From Halorubrum hochsteinianum (GTDB taxonomy: Archaea; Halobacteriota; Halobacteria; Halobacteriales; Haloferacaceae): 64,000 nt of DNA. The notes under the pieces were generated by a model that was not told the origin of the DNA, searched no databases, and was given only the letters and a program-made list of their open reading frames with translations. Shown here piece after piece: positions 1 to 7,035 of the stretch (its first letter is position 1; every line of letters starts with the position of its first letter). The stretch is taken from positions 2,170,001 to 2,234,000 of the forward strand of contig NZ_CP098415.1 in the NCBI RefSeq assembly GCF_023702125.1. Direction: 5' to 3'. The position numbers and the translations under genes were made by a program.

Positions 1-113
1 GCGGTCGCCAGCGCGGCCTCGGCCCAGCCGGTCGCGGCCGCGCCGACGATGCCGACGCCGGCACCGACGAGCGCGAACACCGCGGCCACCAGCCCGATTT
101 CGTTCGCGTTCAC
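1..113 (-). CDS. membrane protein, N-terminal fragment (cut by window edge)
   Basis: Only the first 37 residues are visible. The frame starts at GTG (complement of 111-113) and gives a hydrophobic, Ala/Gly/Val-rich segment after the short polar start VNANEIG, so it looks like the first transmembrane helix of a membrane protein. The GTG overlaps the stop codon of the preceding lipoprotein gene by four bases (GTGA), so the two are probably one transcript read leftwards. No function can be assigned from this fragment. Confidence 0.55.
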   Translation of the reverse strand, partial: MNANEIGLVAAVFALVGAGVGIVGAAATGWAEAALAT

Positions 114-1474
114 GCGCCGGTCACCCACCCGTCGCGCAGTCTGCCGTGCCAGCCGGTCCGCTCCTCCCACGCGTCGCCGGAGAAGCCGGTCGCGAGCAGG
201 AACTCGCCGGCCCGGACGACGTAGCCGTACTGGACGCCGGCGTGTTCGTCGAAGCCGTACCGCTCGCCCTCCGCCTCGCGGTGGTAAAAGCGGTACCAGG
301 CGGTCGGTCCGGCGGGGTCGGCGTCCGGGCTATCGTCCGAGTCGGCGTCGGTCCCGTTCTCGGTCGCCGACCTGTTCCCGCCGAAGTCGGAGCCCGCGAG
401 CGTCGCCTCCGGGTCGATTGCGGCGCGGCCCTCGGTCGACCCCTCGTCGAGGGCCGTCGAGAGCCTCGCCGCGGCGGTCTCGGCGTCCGGATACCGCTGG
501 ACGTGGACCGGGACCCCGTCGAGTTCGCGGGCCCAGCCGCGGAACGGGTCCCGCCGCCGGGTCCCGACGGACGGTCGGTCCGCGAACGAGACGAACAGCT
601 CCTCGACCCGGTCCGCCGGCTGCGGGATCGGCCCGAGCCGCGCGCGCAGTTCGCGTCTGCGTTCGGGGCCGAACGCGTCGCCGTAGATCCGCGGAACGCG
701 CTCGGGAGCGAGTTCGTCGTCGTAGGGGCGGTAGGCGAACGTCGAGAAGCCGCGGCTCGCGACGGCGAGTTCGACGAGCGTGCCGCCGGTAACCCGGCCG
801 CGCTCGGGATCCTCCGGCGGGAGCGGTGCCAGCAGCCGGCGGAACAGCCGGTTGTGGATCGGGTTCCGAGAGAACGCGGATTCGACGTAGATGTTGGTCC
901 CGATGCTCGCGAGGCCGTCGCGCATCCGGTCCAGCTCTTCGAGGGCCCGGTCGACGTCGTCGCGCGGAGCGAACTCCCGCAGGACCTCGACGTGGGGGTC
1001 GACCCGCTCGCGGATCCGCGGGCCGGGCGAGAAGTGGGGTTCGAGCGCCTCGCTCGCGCGGGCGACGGCCTCCTCCCCGGCGGCCGCGACCGCGTCCACC
1101 TGTTCGCTCGCGATCGCCGCCTCCTCGTCGACGGTCGCGCGGACCGATTCGACGGTCGAGACCGCCGCGGCGACCGCGTCTTGATACGTAGTCTTCGCCT
1201 CCGGGTACTCGGTCGCGAACCACACCGCGTCGTCGACGACCGCGCGCGTCGCCGCCGCCAGCGCGGGGTTGAGCGCCGGGGGGCCGTCGTCGTCGTCCGC
1301 CGGCTCGTCGGGAGGGCCGTCTTCGGGCGGGTCGTCGCCGGGAGGGTCGGCGTCGCCCGGGGCGTCGGCGTCCGCGGGAGCGTCGGGGTACTCGACGCCC
1401 TCGACGCCGAGACACCCGGCGGTCCCGACGAGGGCGGCACCGACGCCCAGAAGCGTCCGTCGCGTCCGTTCCAT
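110..1474 (-). CDS. haloarchaeal lipoprotein of unknown function
   Basis: A 454-residue protein. The start was set at the ATG giving MERTRRTLLGVG, a twin-arginine-like signal followed by a lipobox (TAGC, Cys at about residue 19), so it is probably exported and lipid-anchored. After the lipobox comes a low-complexity Asp/Pro/Gly/Ala linker (about residues 25-60), typical of haloarchaeal surface lipoproteins. The rest is an acidic globular part with helical segments and Arg/Glu-rich stretches that I do not recognise. It overlaps the downstream membrane-protein gene by GTGA. The frame stays open further upstream, but that part lacks a signal and runs antisense to the gene at 1631. Confidence 0.75.
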   Translation of the reverse strand: MERTRRTLLGVGAALVGTAGCLGVEGVEYPDAPADADAPGDADPPGDDPPEDGPPDEPADDDDGPPALNPALAAATRAVVDDAVWFATEYPEAKTTYQDAVAAAVSTVESVRATVDEEAAIASEQVDAVAAAGEEAVARASEALEPHFSPGPRIRERVDPHVEVLREFAPRDDVDRALEELDRMRDGLASIGTNIYVESAFSRNPIHNRLFRRLLAPLPPEDPERGRVTGGTLVELAVASRGFSTFAYRPYDDELAPERVPRIYGDAFGPERRRELRARLGPIPQPADRVEELFVSFADRPSVGTRRRDPFRGWARELDGVPVHVQRYPDAETAAARLSTALDEGSTEGRAAIDPEATLAGSDFGGNRSATENGTDADSDDSPDADPAGPTAWYRFYHREAEGERYGFDEHAGVQYGYVVRAGEFLLATGFSGDAWEERTGWHGRLRDGWVTGA

Positions 1475-1600
1475 GCCACGCACTCCCCGCGGCAGGAACT
1501 TAAATGTGGCACGCCGATTCTCGCCACTGACAGCGCCCGGACGCGCGGCCGTCAGACCGCGGTCCCTCGGAACGATCCGGCGCGACCCCCGAGCGCGGCC

Positions 1601-1608
1601 CTTTTGAG
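1601..1608 (+). promoter_or_regulatory. TATA-like element before the 1631 gene
   Basis: The T-rich octamer cttttgag lies about 25 bp before the ATG at 1631 in otherwise GC-rich sequence. That is the spacing expected for a leaderless haloarchaeal transcript. Confidence 0.5.
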
Positions 1609-1630
1609 GCCGGCACCCCGAGCGACGCGT

Positions 1631-2089
1631 ATGTCCGCGCCAACACGCAGCGACGTGCCGCCCACGTCGATCGGGGTCGACCTCCGCGAGGAGGGCGTCG
1701 TCGTCGAGTACCTCGACGGGCGGACGACCCTCTACCGGGGCGTCCCCGATTCCGCCGAGGGGTCGGTGACCGCCGGTCCCGGCAAGGAGACCCACGTCCT
1801 CGTCACCGACCCCACGGAGACGGAGGGCGTGATGACGTACGTGAACGACTACAAGACCGACGACGAGATCCTCGAAGACTCCGGCGTCGGCCGCGTGATC
1901 GTCGAGGACGGCGAGCGCGACGAGGTGTTCCCCGGCGTGATCGTCGGCCGCGAGGGGCAGCGCAACGAGGTCGTGGCCGACCCCGAGATCGCCGGCGGGC
2001 GGGTGTTCGTCTTCGTCGAGGACGGCTGGACCGAGGGGAGCTACGAGATCGTCGAGGGACCGGAAGACGGTCTCGACGCGCACCGCTGA
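1631..2089 (+). CDS. conserved haloarchaeal protein (DUF5796-like)
   Basis: A 152-residue soluble acidic protein starting at ATG 1631 (MSAPTRSDVPP). It has a regular pattern of short beta strands (IGVDLREEGVVVEYLDG, a GPGKETHVLV segment, then VFVFVEDG near the end) and no signal or membrane segment. It matches my memory of a small family restricted to haloarchaea and filed as DUF5796; the family number is from memory and the function is unknown. The next gene begins 26 bp downstream on the same strand, so the small genes here may be co-transcribed. Confidence 0.75.
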   Translation: MSAPTRSDVPPTSIGVDLREEGVVVEYLDGRTTLYRGVPDSAEGSVTAGPGKETHVLVTDPTETEGVMTYVNDYKTDDEILEDSGVGRVIVEDGERDEVFPGVIVGREGQRNEVVADPEIAGGRVFVFVEDGWTEGSYEIVEGPEDGLDAHR

Positions 2090-2114
2090 TCGGCGTGACA
2101 CCAGATCGCATCCC

Positions 2115-2351
2115 ATGAGCCTCGCGAAGCCGTGGCGCGACCTCGACCGCTCGACGGTCGGGAGCGCGCCGGACCGCTACGCGCTGTACGAACTGGGCGA
2201 CGCCGACGGCGACACGGTCGGGTTCGGCACGGGCGTCCTCCGCGACGAACTGAAGGAGGCGCTCGCGTACGGCGACGCCCCGAAGGTGCGCTGGGAGTTG
2301 GCGGAGTCGGCCGACCACGCCGAGCGCCTGCTCGCGGACCACACGGACTGA
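2115..2351 (+). CDS. small conserved haloarchaeal protein (78 aa)
   Basis: A 78-residue acidic protein (MSLAKPWRDLDRSTVG...) with a YALYELGD segment followed by a predicted helix carrying Lys/Glu. The layout (short beta hairpin, then helix) and full-length pattern fit a haloarchaea-only family filed, as I recall, as DUF7508. The function is unknown. It follows the 1631 gene by 26 bp and precedes the ferredoxin gene by 71 bp on the same strand. Confidence 0.7.
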   Translation: MSLAKPWRDLDRSTVGSAPDRYALYELGDADGDTVGFGTGVLRDELKEALAYGDAPKVRWELAESADHAERLLADHTD

Positions 2352-2421
2352 CCGACCCCCTCCTTGCGAGAGCGCGGGAACGACCGACAGACGAAAGTCC
2401 GGCGGCCGCCGAGAGGACGAC

Positions 2422-2799
2422 ATGAGCGATGAGGCCGAGACCGACGGCGACGAGGCCGCGACCGACGGCGGCGAGGAGGTACTTCGCGCGAGCGACCTCG
2501 GCGGGGAGGGGCCGCCGGTGGAGGAGAAGCCCTACAAGATCGTCTTCGAGGCGAACAAGTGCTTCGGGGCGGGGAAGTGCGCCGAGGTCTCGGACAACTG
2601 GGTGATGGACGTGGTGAGCGGGATGGCGAAGCCGGAGACGTACTACATCGGCGAGGAGGACTTAGACGAGAACGTCCGCGCGGCGGAGGCGTGTCCGGCC
2701 AAAAAGGAGGCGGGCGTGATCCACGTCGTCGACCGCCGGACCGACGAGGAGATCGCGCCGGACCCGCACGGCGACGGGACGCTCTCGGTCGACTGGTAG
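2422..2799 (+). CDS. single-cluster ferredoxin
   Basis: A 125-residue acidic protein. After about 45 acidic residues comes a ferredoxin fold with KCFGAGKC (two Cys) and a distal ACPAKK Cys, the pattern of small 3Fe-4S/4Fe-4S single-cluster ferredoxins that pass electrons to partners such as cytochrome P450s or 2-oxoacid enzymes. The first motif has fewer Cys than a classical CxxCxxC, so a 3Fe-4S cluster or a non-Cys ligand is possible. It is cytoplasmic with no signal. No obvious redox partner is adjacent; the gene is followed by tRNA-Leu. Confidence 0.85.
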   Translation: MSDEAETDGDEAATDGGEEVLRASDLGGEGPPVEEKPYKIVFEANKCFGAGKCAEVSDNWVMDVVSGMAKPETYYIGEEDLDENVRAAEACPAKKEAGVIHVVDRRTDEEIAPDPHGDGTLSVDW

Positions 2800-2857
2800 G
2801 GCGTCCGGCCCGGGCTTCCGAAAGGTGTTTCACCCCGCCGCGGGTAGCCGAATCCGC

Positions 2858-2942
2858 GCGGGGGTGGCTGAGCCTGGCCAAAAGCGGCGGACTTAAGATC
2901 CGCTCCTGTAGAGGTTCGAGGGTTCGAATCCCTTCCCCCGCA
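2858..2942 (+). tRNA. tRNA-Leu (anticodon TAA)
   Basis: An 85-nt class II tRNA. The acceptor stem pairs gcggggg with cccccgc, with A as discriminator. The anticodon stem gcgga/tccgc holds the loop cttaaga, giving anticodon TAA (2894-2896). A long variable arm is present, as expected for Leu, followed by a T arm with gttcgaatc. No CCA is encoded. Confidence 0.96.
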
Positions 2943-2945
2943 TGG

Positions 2946-2974
2946 CGCGGCGCTCACACATCGTGAGCGCCGCG
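2946..2974. repeat. 12-bp perfect inverted repeat just after tRNA-Leu
   Basis: cgcggcgctcac (2946-2957) and gtgagcgccgcg (2963-2974) are perfect inverted repeats with a 5-nt loop, beginning 4 bp after the tRNA. No T-run follows, so it is not a standard archaeal terminator. It may be a processing or attachment-site structure. Confidence 0.7.
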
Positions 2975-3050
2975 GCTCGGCGCAGAAGGGATTCGAAGCA
3001 GGGAGCGGGAGGAGAGCGAGCGTAGCGAGCGAACGGGAGCGACCGTGGAG

Positions 3051-3068
3051 CGAATCCCTTCCCCCGCA
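3051..3068 (+). repeat. duplicated 3' end of tRNA-Leu (possible attachment-site remnant)
   Basis: These 18 bases are identical to the last 18 bases of tRNA-Leu (2925-2942). The two copies start 126 bp apart in the same orientation. A partial copy of a tRNA 3' end is the hallmark of integration at a tRNA. Here the interval is too short to hold an element, so it would be a remnant. Ten of the bases also occur inverted at 2986-2995, allowing a larger stem. Confidence 0.7.
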
Positions 3069-3117
3069 CTCCTACGGCGAGCACACTGCGAGCCGCACGC
3101 CCGGACCGTCGTCCCGA

Positions 3118-3525
3118 TCAGCACTCGATGTCCGTGACCTGAGCCAGCTGCGGGCGCTCGTCGGCGGGATGCTCGTACCAGAAGTTGAAGCGGAGACAGT
3201 AGTCCTCGTCGAGGTCGTCGACGCCGAGGATGTTGACGCTCCCGGCGAACTCCTCGACGCTTCCGTGTAACGCGACCGGCGACGCGTCTCCGCTCGGAGT
3301 TATGGTCACCCGCTCGGTGACGCCCGCGTCGGTACGGTGTGACTGCCAGTCCAGCATCCCGGACTCGGTTTCGAGCGCGAGGTGAAACGTCCGTGCCTGA
3401 TCGTCTGTGTTCGTGAGTTCGACGGCCACCTCTCTGAGAGAGCCGTCGGACGCGAACTGACCCGCACAGCCGGCGAGACCAGACAGTACGGCGGTCGTAC
3501 CGAGGAGGGCTTGTCGGCGTCGCAC
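3118..3525 (-). CDS. small lipoprotein of unknown function
   Basis: A 135-residue protein if started at GTG (complement of 3523-3525), which gives VRRRQALLGTTAVLSGLAGC, a Tat/lipobox signal with the lipid-anchored Cys at about residue 20. The mature part is beta-rich with no further membrane helix (VAVELTNTDDQARTFHLALE, then CLRFNFWY) and ends DIEC. The fold resembles small immunoglobulin-like lipoproteins of haloarchaea; the function is unknown. An upstream in-frame ATG at 3591 would add 22 residues before the signal and is less likely. It stands alone between tRNA-Leu and a small membrane gene. Confidence 0.7.
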   Translation of the reverse strand: MRRRQALLGTTAVLSGLAGCAGQFASDGSLREVAVELTNTDDQARTFHLALETESGMLDWQSHRTDAGVTERVTITPSGDASPVALHGSVEEFAGSVNILGVDDLDEDYCLRFNFWYEHPADERPQLAQVTDIEC

Positions 3526-3653
3526 GATACAAGTCACGCCCAGCGCCGGTAAGTACGTTACCCGTGCTAAGCGATTCGAGGTGTAACCCATCGACCGCCG
3601 AGAGTTTTAACCGAGCCTGCGGCGAGTAACCTGCGAGCAGGTGCGGAGACCGT

Positions 3654-3872
3654 TCACAACCGCTCGCCGAGCCGCCGCGTCACCCATCCGTATCCACGTC
3701 TGAGCAGTCGGCCGGACCCGATCAAGGTCAACACCGCCGCGCCGGCCACGACGCCGAGATGGACGATCCGGAACGACGGGACGGGCGTGTATCGGCCGGC
3801 GACGAGGGTCACGACGAGGCCGAGCCACAGGAGGTACGCACCGACGGCGAGTCGGTAGAGGGCCGCGTACAT
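3654..3872 (-). CDS. small two-helix membrane protein
   Basis: A 72-residue protein (MYAALYRLAVGAYLLWLG...) with two strongly hydrophobic segments (about residues 8-26 and 38-54) and a basic C-terminus (RRGYGWVTRRLGERL), consistent with a small inner-membrane protein with a cytoplasmic basic tail. I recognise no family. It lies 60 bp downstream of the MoaD-like gene on the same strand and may be its operon partner. Confidence 0.55.
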   Translation of the reverse strand: MYAALYRLAVGAYLLWLGLVVTLVAGRYTPVPSFRIVHLGVVAGAAVLTLIGSGRLLRRGYGWVTRRLGERL

Positions 3873-3932
3873 GGCTTTCGGTGGGGAGCGAGTCGTGAAA
3901 AACGTGCCGGACGAAGCGGTGGACGGCGCGCG

Positions 3933-4379
3933 CTAGCAGCAGAACATGAACGGGTAGACGAGCGCGACGCGGTCGCCCTCCTCCAGTTCGGTGTCGAAGC
4001 CGTTCTCGTTCTCGTTGAAGTGACCGTTGACGAGGATGCGGGCGTACGCGATGGTCTGCTCGCCGACGGGGTTCTTCGACCACGTGCCGGGGAGTTCCTC
4101 CGGCGTCGGGGCCCACCCGCTGTGGGTGGCGTCGGACTCGGACTCCGCGATCAGCATGTCCTGGAGTTCGGGGTAGTCCTCGAACAGTTCGTCGAGGAAC
4201 GCGCGGAGCGTGTCGCCCTCGAAGGTGTACTCGAACTCGTACTCCCCGAGTTCCGTGCGCACGTGGCCGGTACACCGGACGGTGACGGTCGTCTCCGCCT
4301 CGGTCGCGGTCGCCTCCGTGTCTCCCGGGACCGACTCCGTTTCGGCCGCCTTGTCGGCCATCTCGCTGGTCTGAGCCAT
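3933..4379 (-). CDS. MoaD/ThiS-fold protein with an unusual C-terminus
   Basis: A 148-residue protein from the ATG at 4379 (MAQTSEMADKAAET). After an acidic leader of about 30 residues comes a ubiquitin-like beta-grasp sequence (VTVRCTGHVRTELGEYEF, then LRAFLDELFEDYPEL, then ILVNGHFNENENG) that matches MoaD/ThiS sulfur-carrier proteins, including the late LEEGDRVALVYPF strand. True carriers end in Gly-Gly, the site of adenylation and thiocarboxylation; this protein ends FMFCC. It therefore probably does not act as an ordinary sulfur carrier. It may bind pterin or metal near a tungsten or molybdenum enzyme, but no such enzyme is adjacent. Confidence 0.75.
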   Translation of the reverse strand: MAQTSEMADKAAETESVPGDTEATATEAETTVTVRCTGHVRTELGEYEFEYTFEGDTLRAFLDELFEDYPELQDMLIAESESDATHSGWAPTPEELPGTWSKNPVGEQTIAYARILVNGHFNENENGFDTELEEGDRVALVYPFMFCC

Positions 4380-4621
4380 GTGTACGCGTAGGGTCCCGGT
4401 CCGGGTAAGCCGGTCTGCGAACATGTTCGCGGCACTCCCGAGCGGCGCGGAGCGAGACCGGTCGGCTCCCGCCGTCGAGCGTGCGGATCTCGTTCGGGGG
4501 CTCGACGAGCCGGCGGAGAGAGCAATCGAAACCACCGGACGGCGAGATATTCGAGCGTCGGGAATCCGACCGAACATGTTGCCGCTAAACGCATAGGCCG
4601 TCTCGGCGGTACGGACGCCCG

Positions 4622-4720
4622 ATGAAGCTCACTCGCAAGACGATCGCGAAGGTCATCGTCGCGGCGTTCCTGTTGAACGGCTGTGTTGAATCGCCATACG
4701 GCGGCAGGGTAGGTCGCTAA
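4622..4720 (+). pseudogene. 5' fragment of a small gene cut by the insertion sequence
   Basis: From the ATG at 4622 the frame reads MKLTRKTIAKVIVAAFLLNG, a normal-looking haloarchaeal start with a hydrophobic segment. It then enters the terminal repeat of the insertion sequence and stops at 4718-4720. No clear continuation is visible to the right of the element, so the rest of the gene was lost or changed beyond recognition. Confidence 0.5.
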
Positions 4721-5621
4721 ATCAAAGGCGTTGAAGCGGGAAGATTCGGTTGCCTATGACACAAATCTCCCGCTTCATCGGGGAGGTTGTGCCGGTTGCT
4801 CAAAGAGTTACTGGCGATGGAGGCGAATCCGCCGCCCCGGAAGGCGGCGGCGGATTCGCCGACTACGCACTCGTTTCCCTCCACTGTCTGCGAATTTACC
4901 TCGATACATCGTACCGCATGACGATCGGCCTGCTCAAAGAGATGCCACAAATAACCGGGGAGATCGGCCTCAGCGCGGCCGATCTCCCTGCGCCGTCCAC
5001 GTTGTGTAAGGCGTTCGACCGGATCAGTATGAGTGTTTGTCGAGTGCTGCTGCGCCAGTCGGCGCAGCTGCACGATCTCTCCGAACACGCCGCGATCGAC
5101 GCCACATTCTACGACCGCTCACCAGCCAGCCGCCACTACTGCCAGCGAATCAGCTACCGCGTTCAAAAGCTGAAAGTCACGAAACTCGTCGATACAGCGT
5201 CGCAAGCTGTCCTTGACGTTCACTGCTCGACGAACCGAGAAGGAAGTGACGCAGATCTCGCTGAGCAGATCGCCCGCCGGAACGCGGGCGATCTGCGGTC
5301 TCTTGCGGCCGATAAGGGCTACGACAAGAAATCGCTCCGCGAAGGATTACGCGATCTTGGGATCAGACCGCTGATCAAGCACCGCATCTTCGCGCCGTAC
5401 GACCACGCACACAACGCCAGAATCGACGATAATCGCTACAATCAGCGCTCTATGACCGAAACCGTGAACTCGGCTGTGAAGCGCTCGCTCGGCTTCGCCG
5501 TGCGAGCGCGGTCCTGGTTCCGTGAGTTCCGCGAGATCGCTCTGATGTGTATGGTCTACAACATCAAGCGCTTCGTCAAACAGTGAATCTCTACGCCTTA
5601 CAGCGATTCAACACAGCCGTT
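4676..5621 (+). mobile_element. IS5-type insertion sequence, complete (946 bp)
   Basis: One transposase gene lies between perfect 19-bp terminal inverted repeats: left 4676-4694 (aacggctgtgttgaatcgc) and right 5603-5621. Size and a single DDE transposase fit the IS5 family elements common in haloarchaea. No direct target duplication is visible: the bases outside the repeats (...cctgttg / acggggg...) do not match. One flank may therefore have been rearranged after insertion. Confidence 0.88.
4756..5586 (+). CDS. IS5 family transposase
   Basis: A 276-residue DDE transposase starting at ATG 4756 (MTQISRFIGEV); a TTG two codons earlier is possible. The catalytic acidic triad is visible in order: Asp in AAIDATFYDRS (about residue 115), Asp in LAADKGYDKKS (about 188) and Glu in SMTETVNSAVKR (about 234), with the Y..R...E-type spacing of IS5 enzymes. 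The frame is intact and ends 35 bp before the right end of the element. Its codon use is less GC-biased than that of the neighbours. Confidence 0.93.
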   Translation: MTQISRFIGEVVPVAQRVTGDGGESAAPEGGGGFADYALVSLHCLRIYLDTSYRMTIGLLKEMPQITGEIGLSAADLPAPSTLCKAFDRISMSVCRVLLRQSAQLHDLSEHAAIDATFYDRSPASRHYCQRISYRVQKLKVTKLVDTASQAVLDVHCSTNREGSDADLAEQIARRNAGDLRSLAADKGYDKKSLREGLRDLGIRPLIKHRIFAPYDHAHNARIDDNRYNQRSMTETVNSAVKRSLGFAVRARSWFREFREIALMCMVYNIKRFVKQ

Positions 5622-5716
5622 ACGGGGGACCGGCGTCGAGTCGTTGGAAGCCCGCCCGCCTTGCCAGTATCCGGCCACCCTAGTCGCTCCCGACGGACGG
5701 TCGAGACAGTTCGCAG

Positions 5717-6349
5717 ATGGCCACCACGGCGTTTCTCCACGGACTCGCGCTCTCGCTCGGCCTGATCGCCGCCGTCGGGCCGCAGAACGTGTTCGTGTTC
5801 CAGCAGGGCGCGTCCCAGCCGCGACTCCGCCGCTCGCTGCCGACCGTCCTCACGGCCGGCGCGGCCGACACCCTCCTCATCCTGGCCGGGGTGCTCGGCG
5901 TCTCCGCCGCGGTGATCGAGTTCGCGTGGCTTCGGACGGCCCTCCTCGCGGCCGGGGTGGCGTTTCTGATCTACGTCGGGTGGACGCTCGTTTCGGTCCC
6001 TGCCGCGGGCCTCGGCCCGCGTGACGAGACGCGCCTGAGCGTGCGCGAACAGGTCGGATTCACCGCCTCCGTCTCGCTGCTCAATCCGCACGCGATACTG
6101 GACACGATCGGCGTGATCGGAACGAACGCGCTGGCGTACGCGCCCCCGCGACGGTGGGCGTTCACCGCGGCGTGCCTCCTCGTCTCGTGGGGGTGGTTCC
6201 TCGGACTGGCCACCGGCGGTCGACTCCTCGGAAACTCCGTCCTGTCCGACGGCCGACTCCGGTATCTCAACGTGCTCTCGGCGGGGGTGATCTGGGTGGT
6301 GGCGCTCTACATGGCGTGGCGGCTGCTCGGACTCGTCGGCGTCCGCTGA
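5717..6349 (+). CDS. LysE/ArgO-type amino-acid exporter
   Basis: A 210-residue membrane protein with about six hydrophobic helices and the LysE signature near the start (LSLGLIAAVGPQNVFVFQQG). The NPHAILDT motif after the third helix is characteristic of LysE/ArgO exporters of basic amino acids. Its length is normal for the family. It starts at ATG 5717, about 95 bp after the insertion sequence, so any original promoter may lie in or before the inserted element. The substrate cannot be read from sequence; export of arginine or lysine is the family expectation. Confidence 0.88.
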   Translation: MATTAFLHGLALSLGLIAAVGPQNVFVFQQGASQPRLRRSLPTVLTAGAADTLLILAGVLGVSAAVIEFAWLRTALLAAGVAFLIYVGWTLVSVPAAGLGPRDETRLSVREQVGFTASVSLLNPHAILDTIGVIGTNALAYAPPRRWAFTAACLLVSWGWFLGLATGGRLLGNSVLSDGRLRYLNVLSAGVIWVVALYMAWRLLGLVGVR

Positions 6350-6505
6350 CTCGGTCGTGGCGCGCCCGCTGTCGCGTAATCGTCGCTGACGGCGACTGCG
6401 ATCGGACGGCGGCGAAGACAGCGACCGGTGGGTCCGGTAGCACGGGAACTCGGTTCATCCTGTGTCTTACCAGCGTGGCCCACCAACCGACGGTACGCTT
6501 CGAGT

Positions 6506-6937
6506 ATGGACGACGGAACTCCTCTCCAGTCAGCGTCGGACTCCCCCGACGAGAAGCAGGTCGTCCGGTGTGCCGCCTGCGAGTCCGCCCTTCGGTCACC
6601 GGGACGGGGCAGCCTCTCGTTTCTGCTGCTCGACGGGCTGACGGTCCCGCTCGTCGGATGTGACGACCATCTGGAGGAGTTCCGGACGCTCTGCGGGCTC
6701 GCGACCGACGGTCGCGCCGACCTCCTCGATCACCGCCCGGCCGGCGGCGTCAACTGCCCGAGTTGTCGTCACGCACCGCAGCGGCCGCGCCAACGGGTCA
6801 TCCCGGTCGGGAACGGCGGGCTGGCGGTGCTCGCGTGCGAAACGCATCAGTCCGACGTCTTCTCTCGGTTTCGAACCGGCCTCCGAGTACGCGAGCATCT
6901 CACTGATTCGATCGACGCGGCCTCCACCGACCCGTGA
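6506..6937 (+). CDS. haloarchaeal Cys-rich protein (possible zinc-binding)
   Basis: A 143-residue protein from ATG 6506. It has paired metal-ligand motifs: CAAC (about residues 23-26), CDDH (about 52-55), CPSCRH (about 85-90) and CETH (about 114-117). This suggests one or two zinc sites built from similar halves, each followed by an 'EFRTLC'-like helix. There is no membrane segment. I know of no named family; similar proteins in haloarchaea are annotated as hypothetical. A regulatory or nucleic-acid-binding role is possible but not shown. Confidence 0.7.
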   Translation: MDDGTPLQSASDSPDEKQVVRCAACESALRSPGRGSLSFLLLDGLTVPLVGCDDHLEEFRTLCGLATDGRADLLDHRPAGGVNCPSCRHAPQRPRQRVIPVGNGGLAVLACETHQSDVFSRFRTGLRVREHLTDSIDAASTDP

Positions 6938-7005
6938 CGCATCAGGGACAGACGCGCAAAGGCGGGGTCGCGGCCGACGTGCCACGCCACCCGCCCGAGG
7001 GACCG

Positions 7006-7035
7006 ATGAGCGACCGCCTGTCGGAGGAGCGATGA
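7006..7035 (+). promoter_or_regulatory. 9-codon upstream reading frame overlapping the kinase start
   Basis: ATG at 7006 opens a frame reading MSDRLSEER and its TGA (7033-7035) overlaps the ATG of the kinase (7032) as ATGA. It may be a leader frame allowing coupled reinitiation, or chance. No peptide function is proposed. Confidence 0.35.

Noticed and set aside
110-2116. Very long open frames on both strands over the first 2 kb
   Set aside because: High GC leaves long antisense frames open. Only the lipoprotein frame with signal and the 1631 gene have supported starts; the rest are Arg/Pro/Ser-rich shadows.
4378-4596. 72-codon plus-strand frame next to the MoaD-like gene
   Set aside because: It overlaps the promoter region and is Arg/Ser/Pro-rich with no domain; it looks like a shadow.
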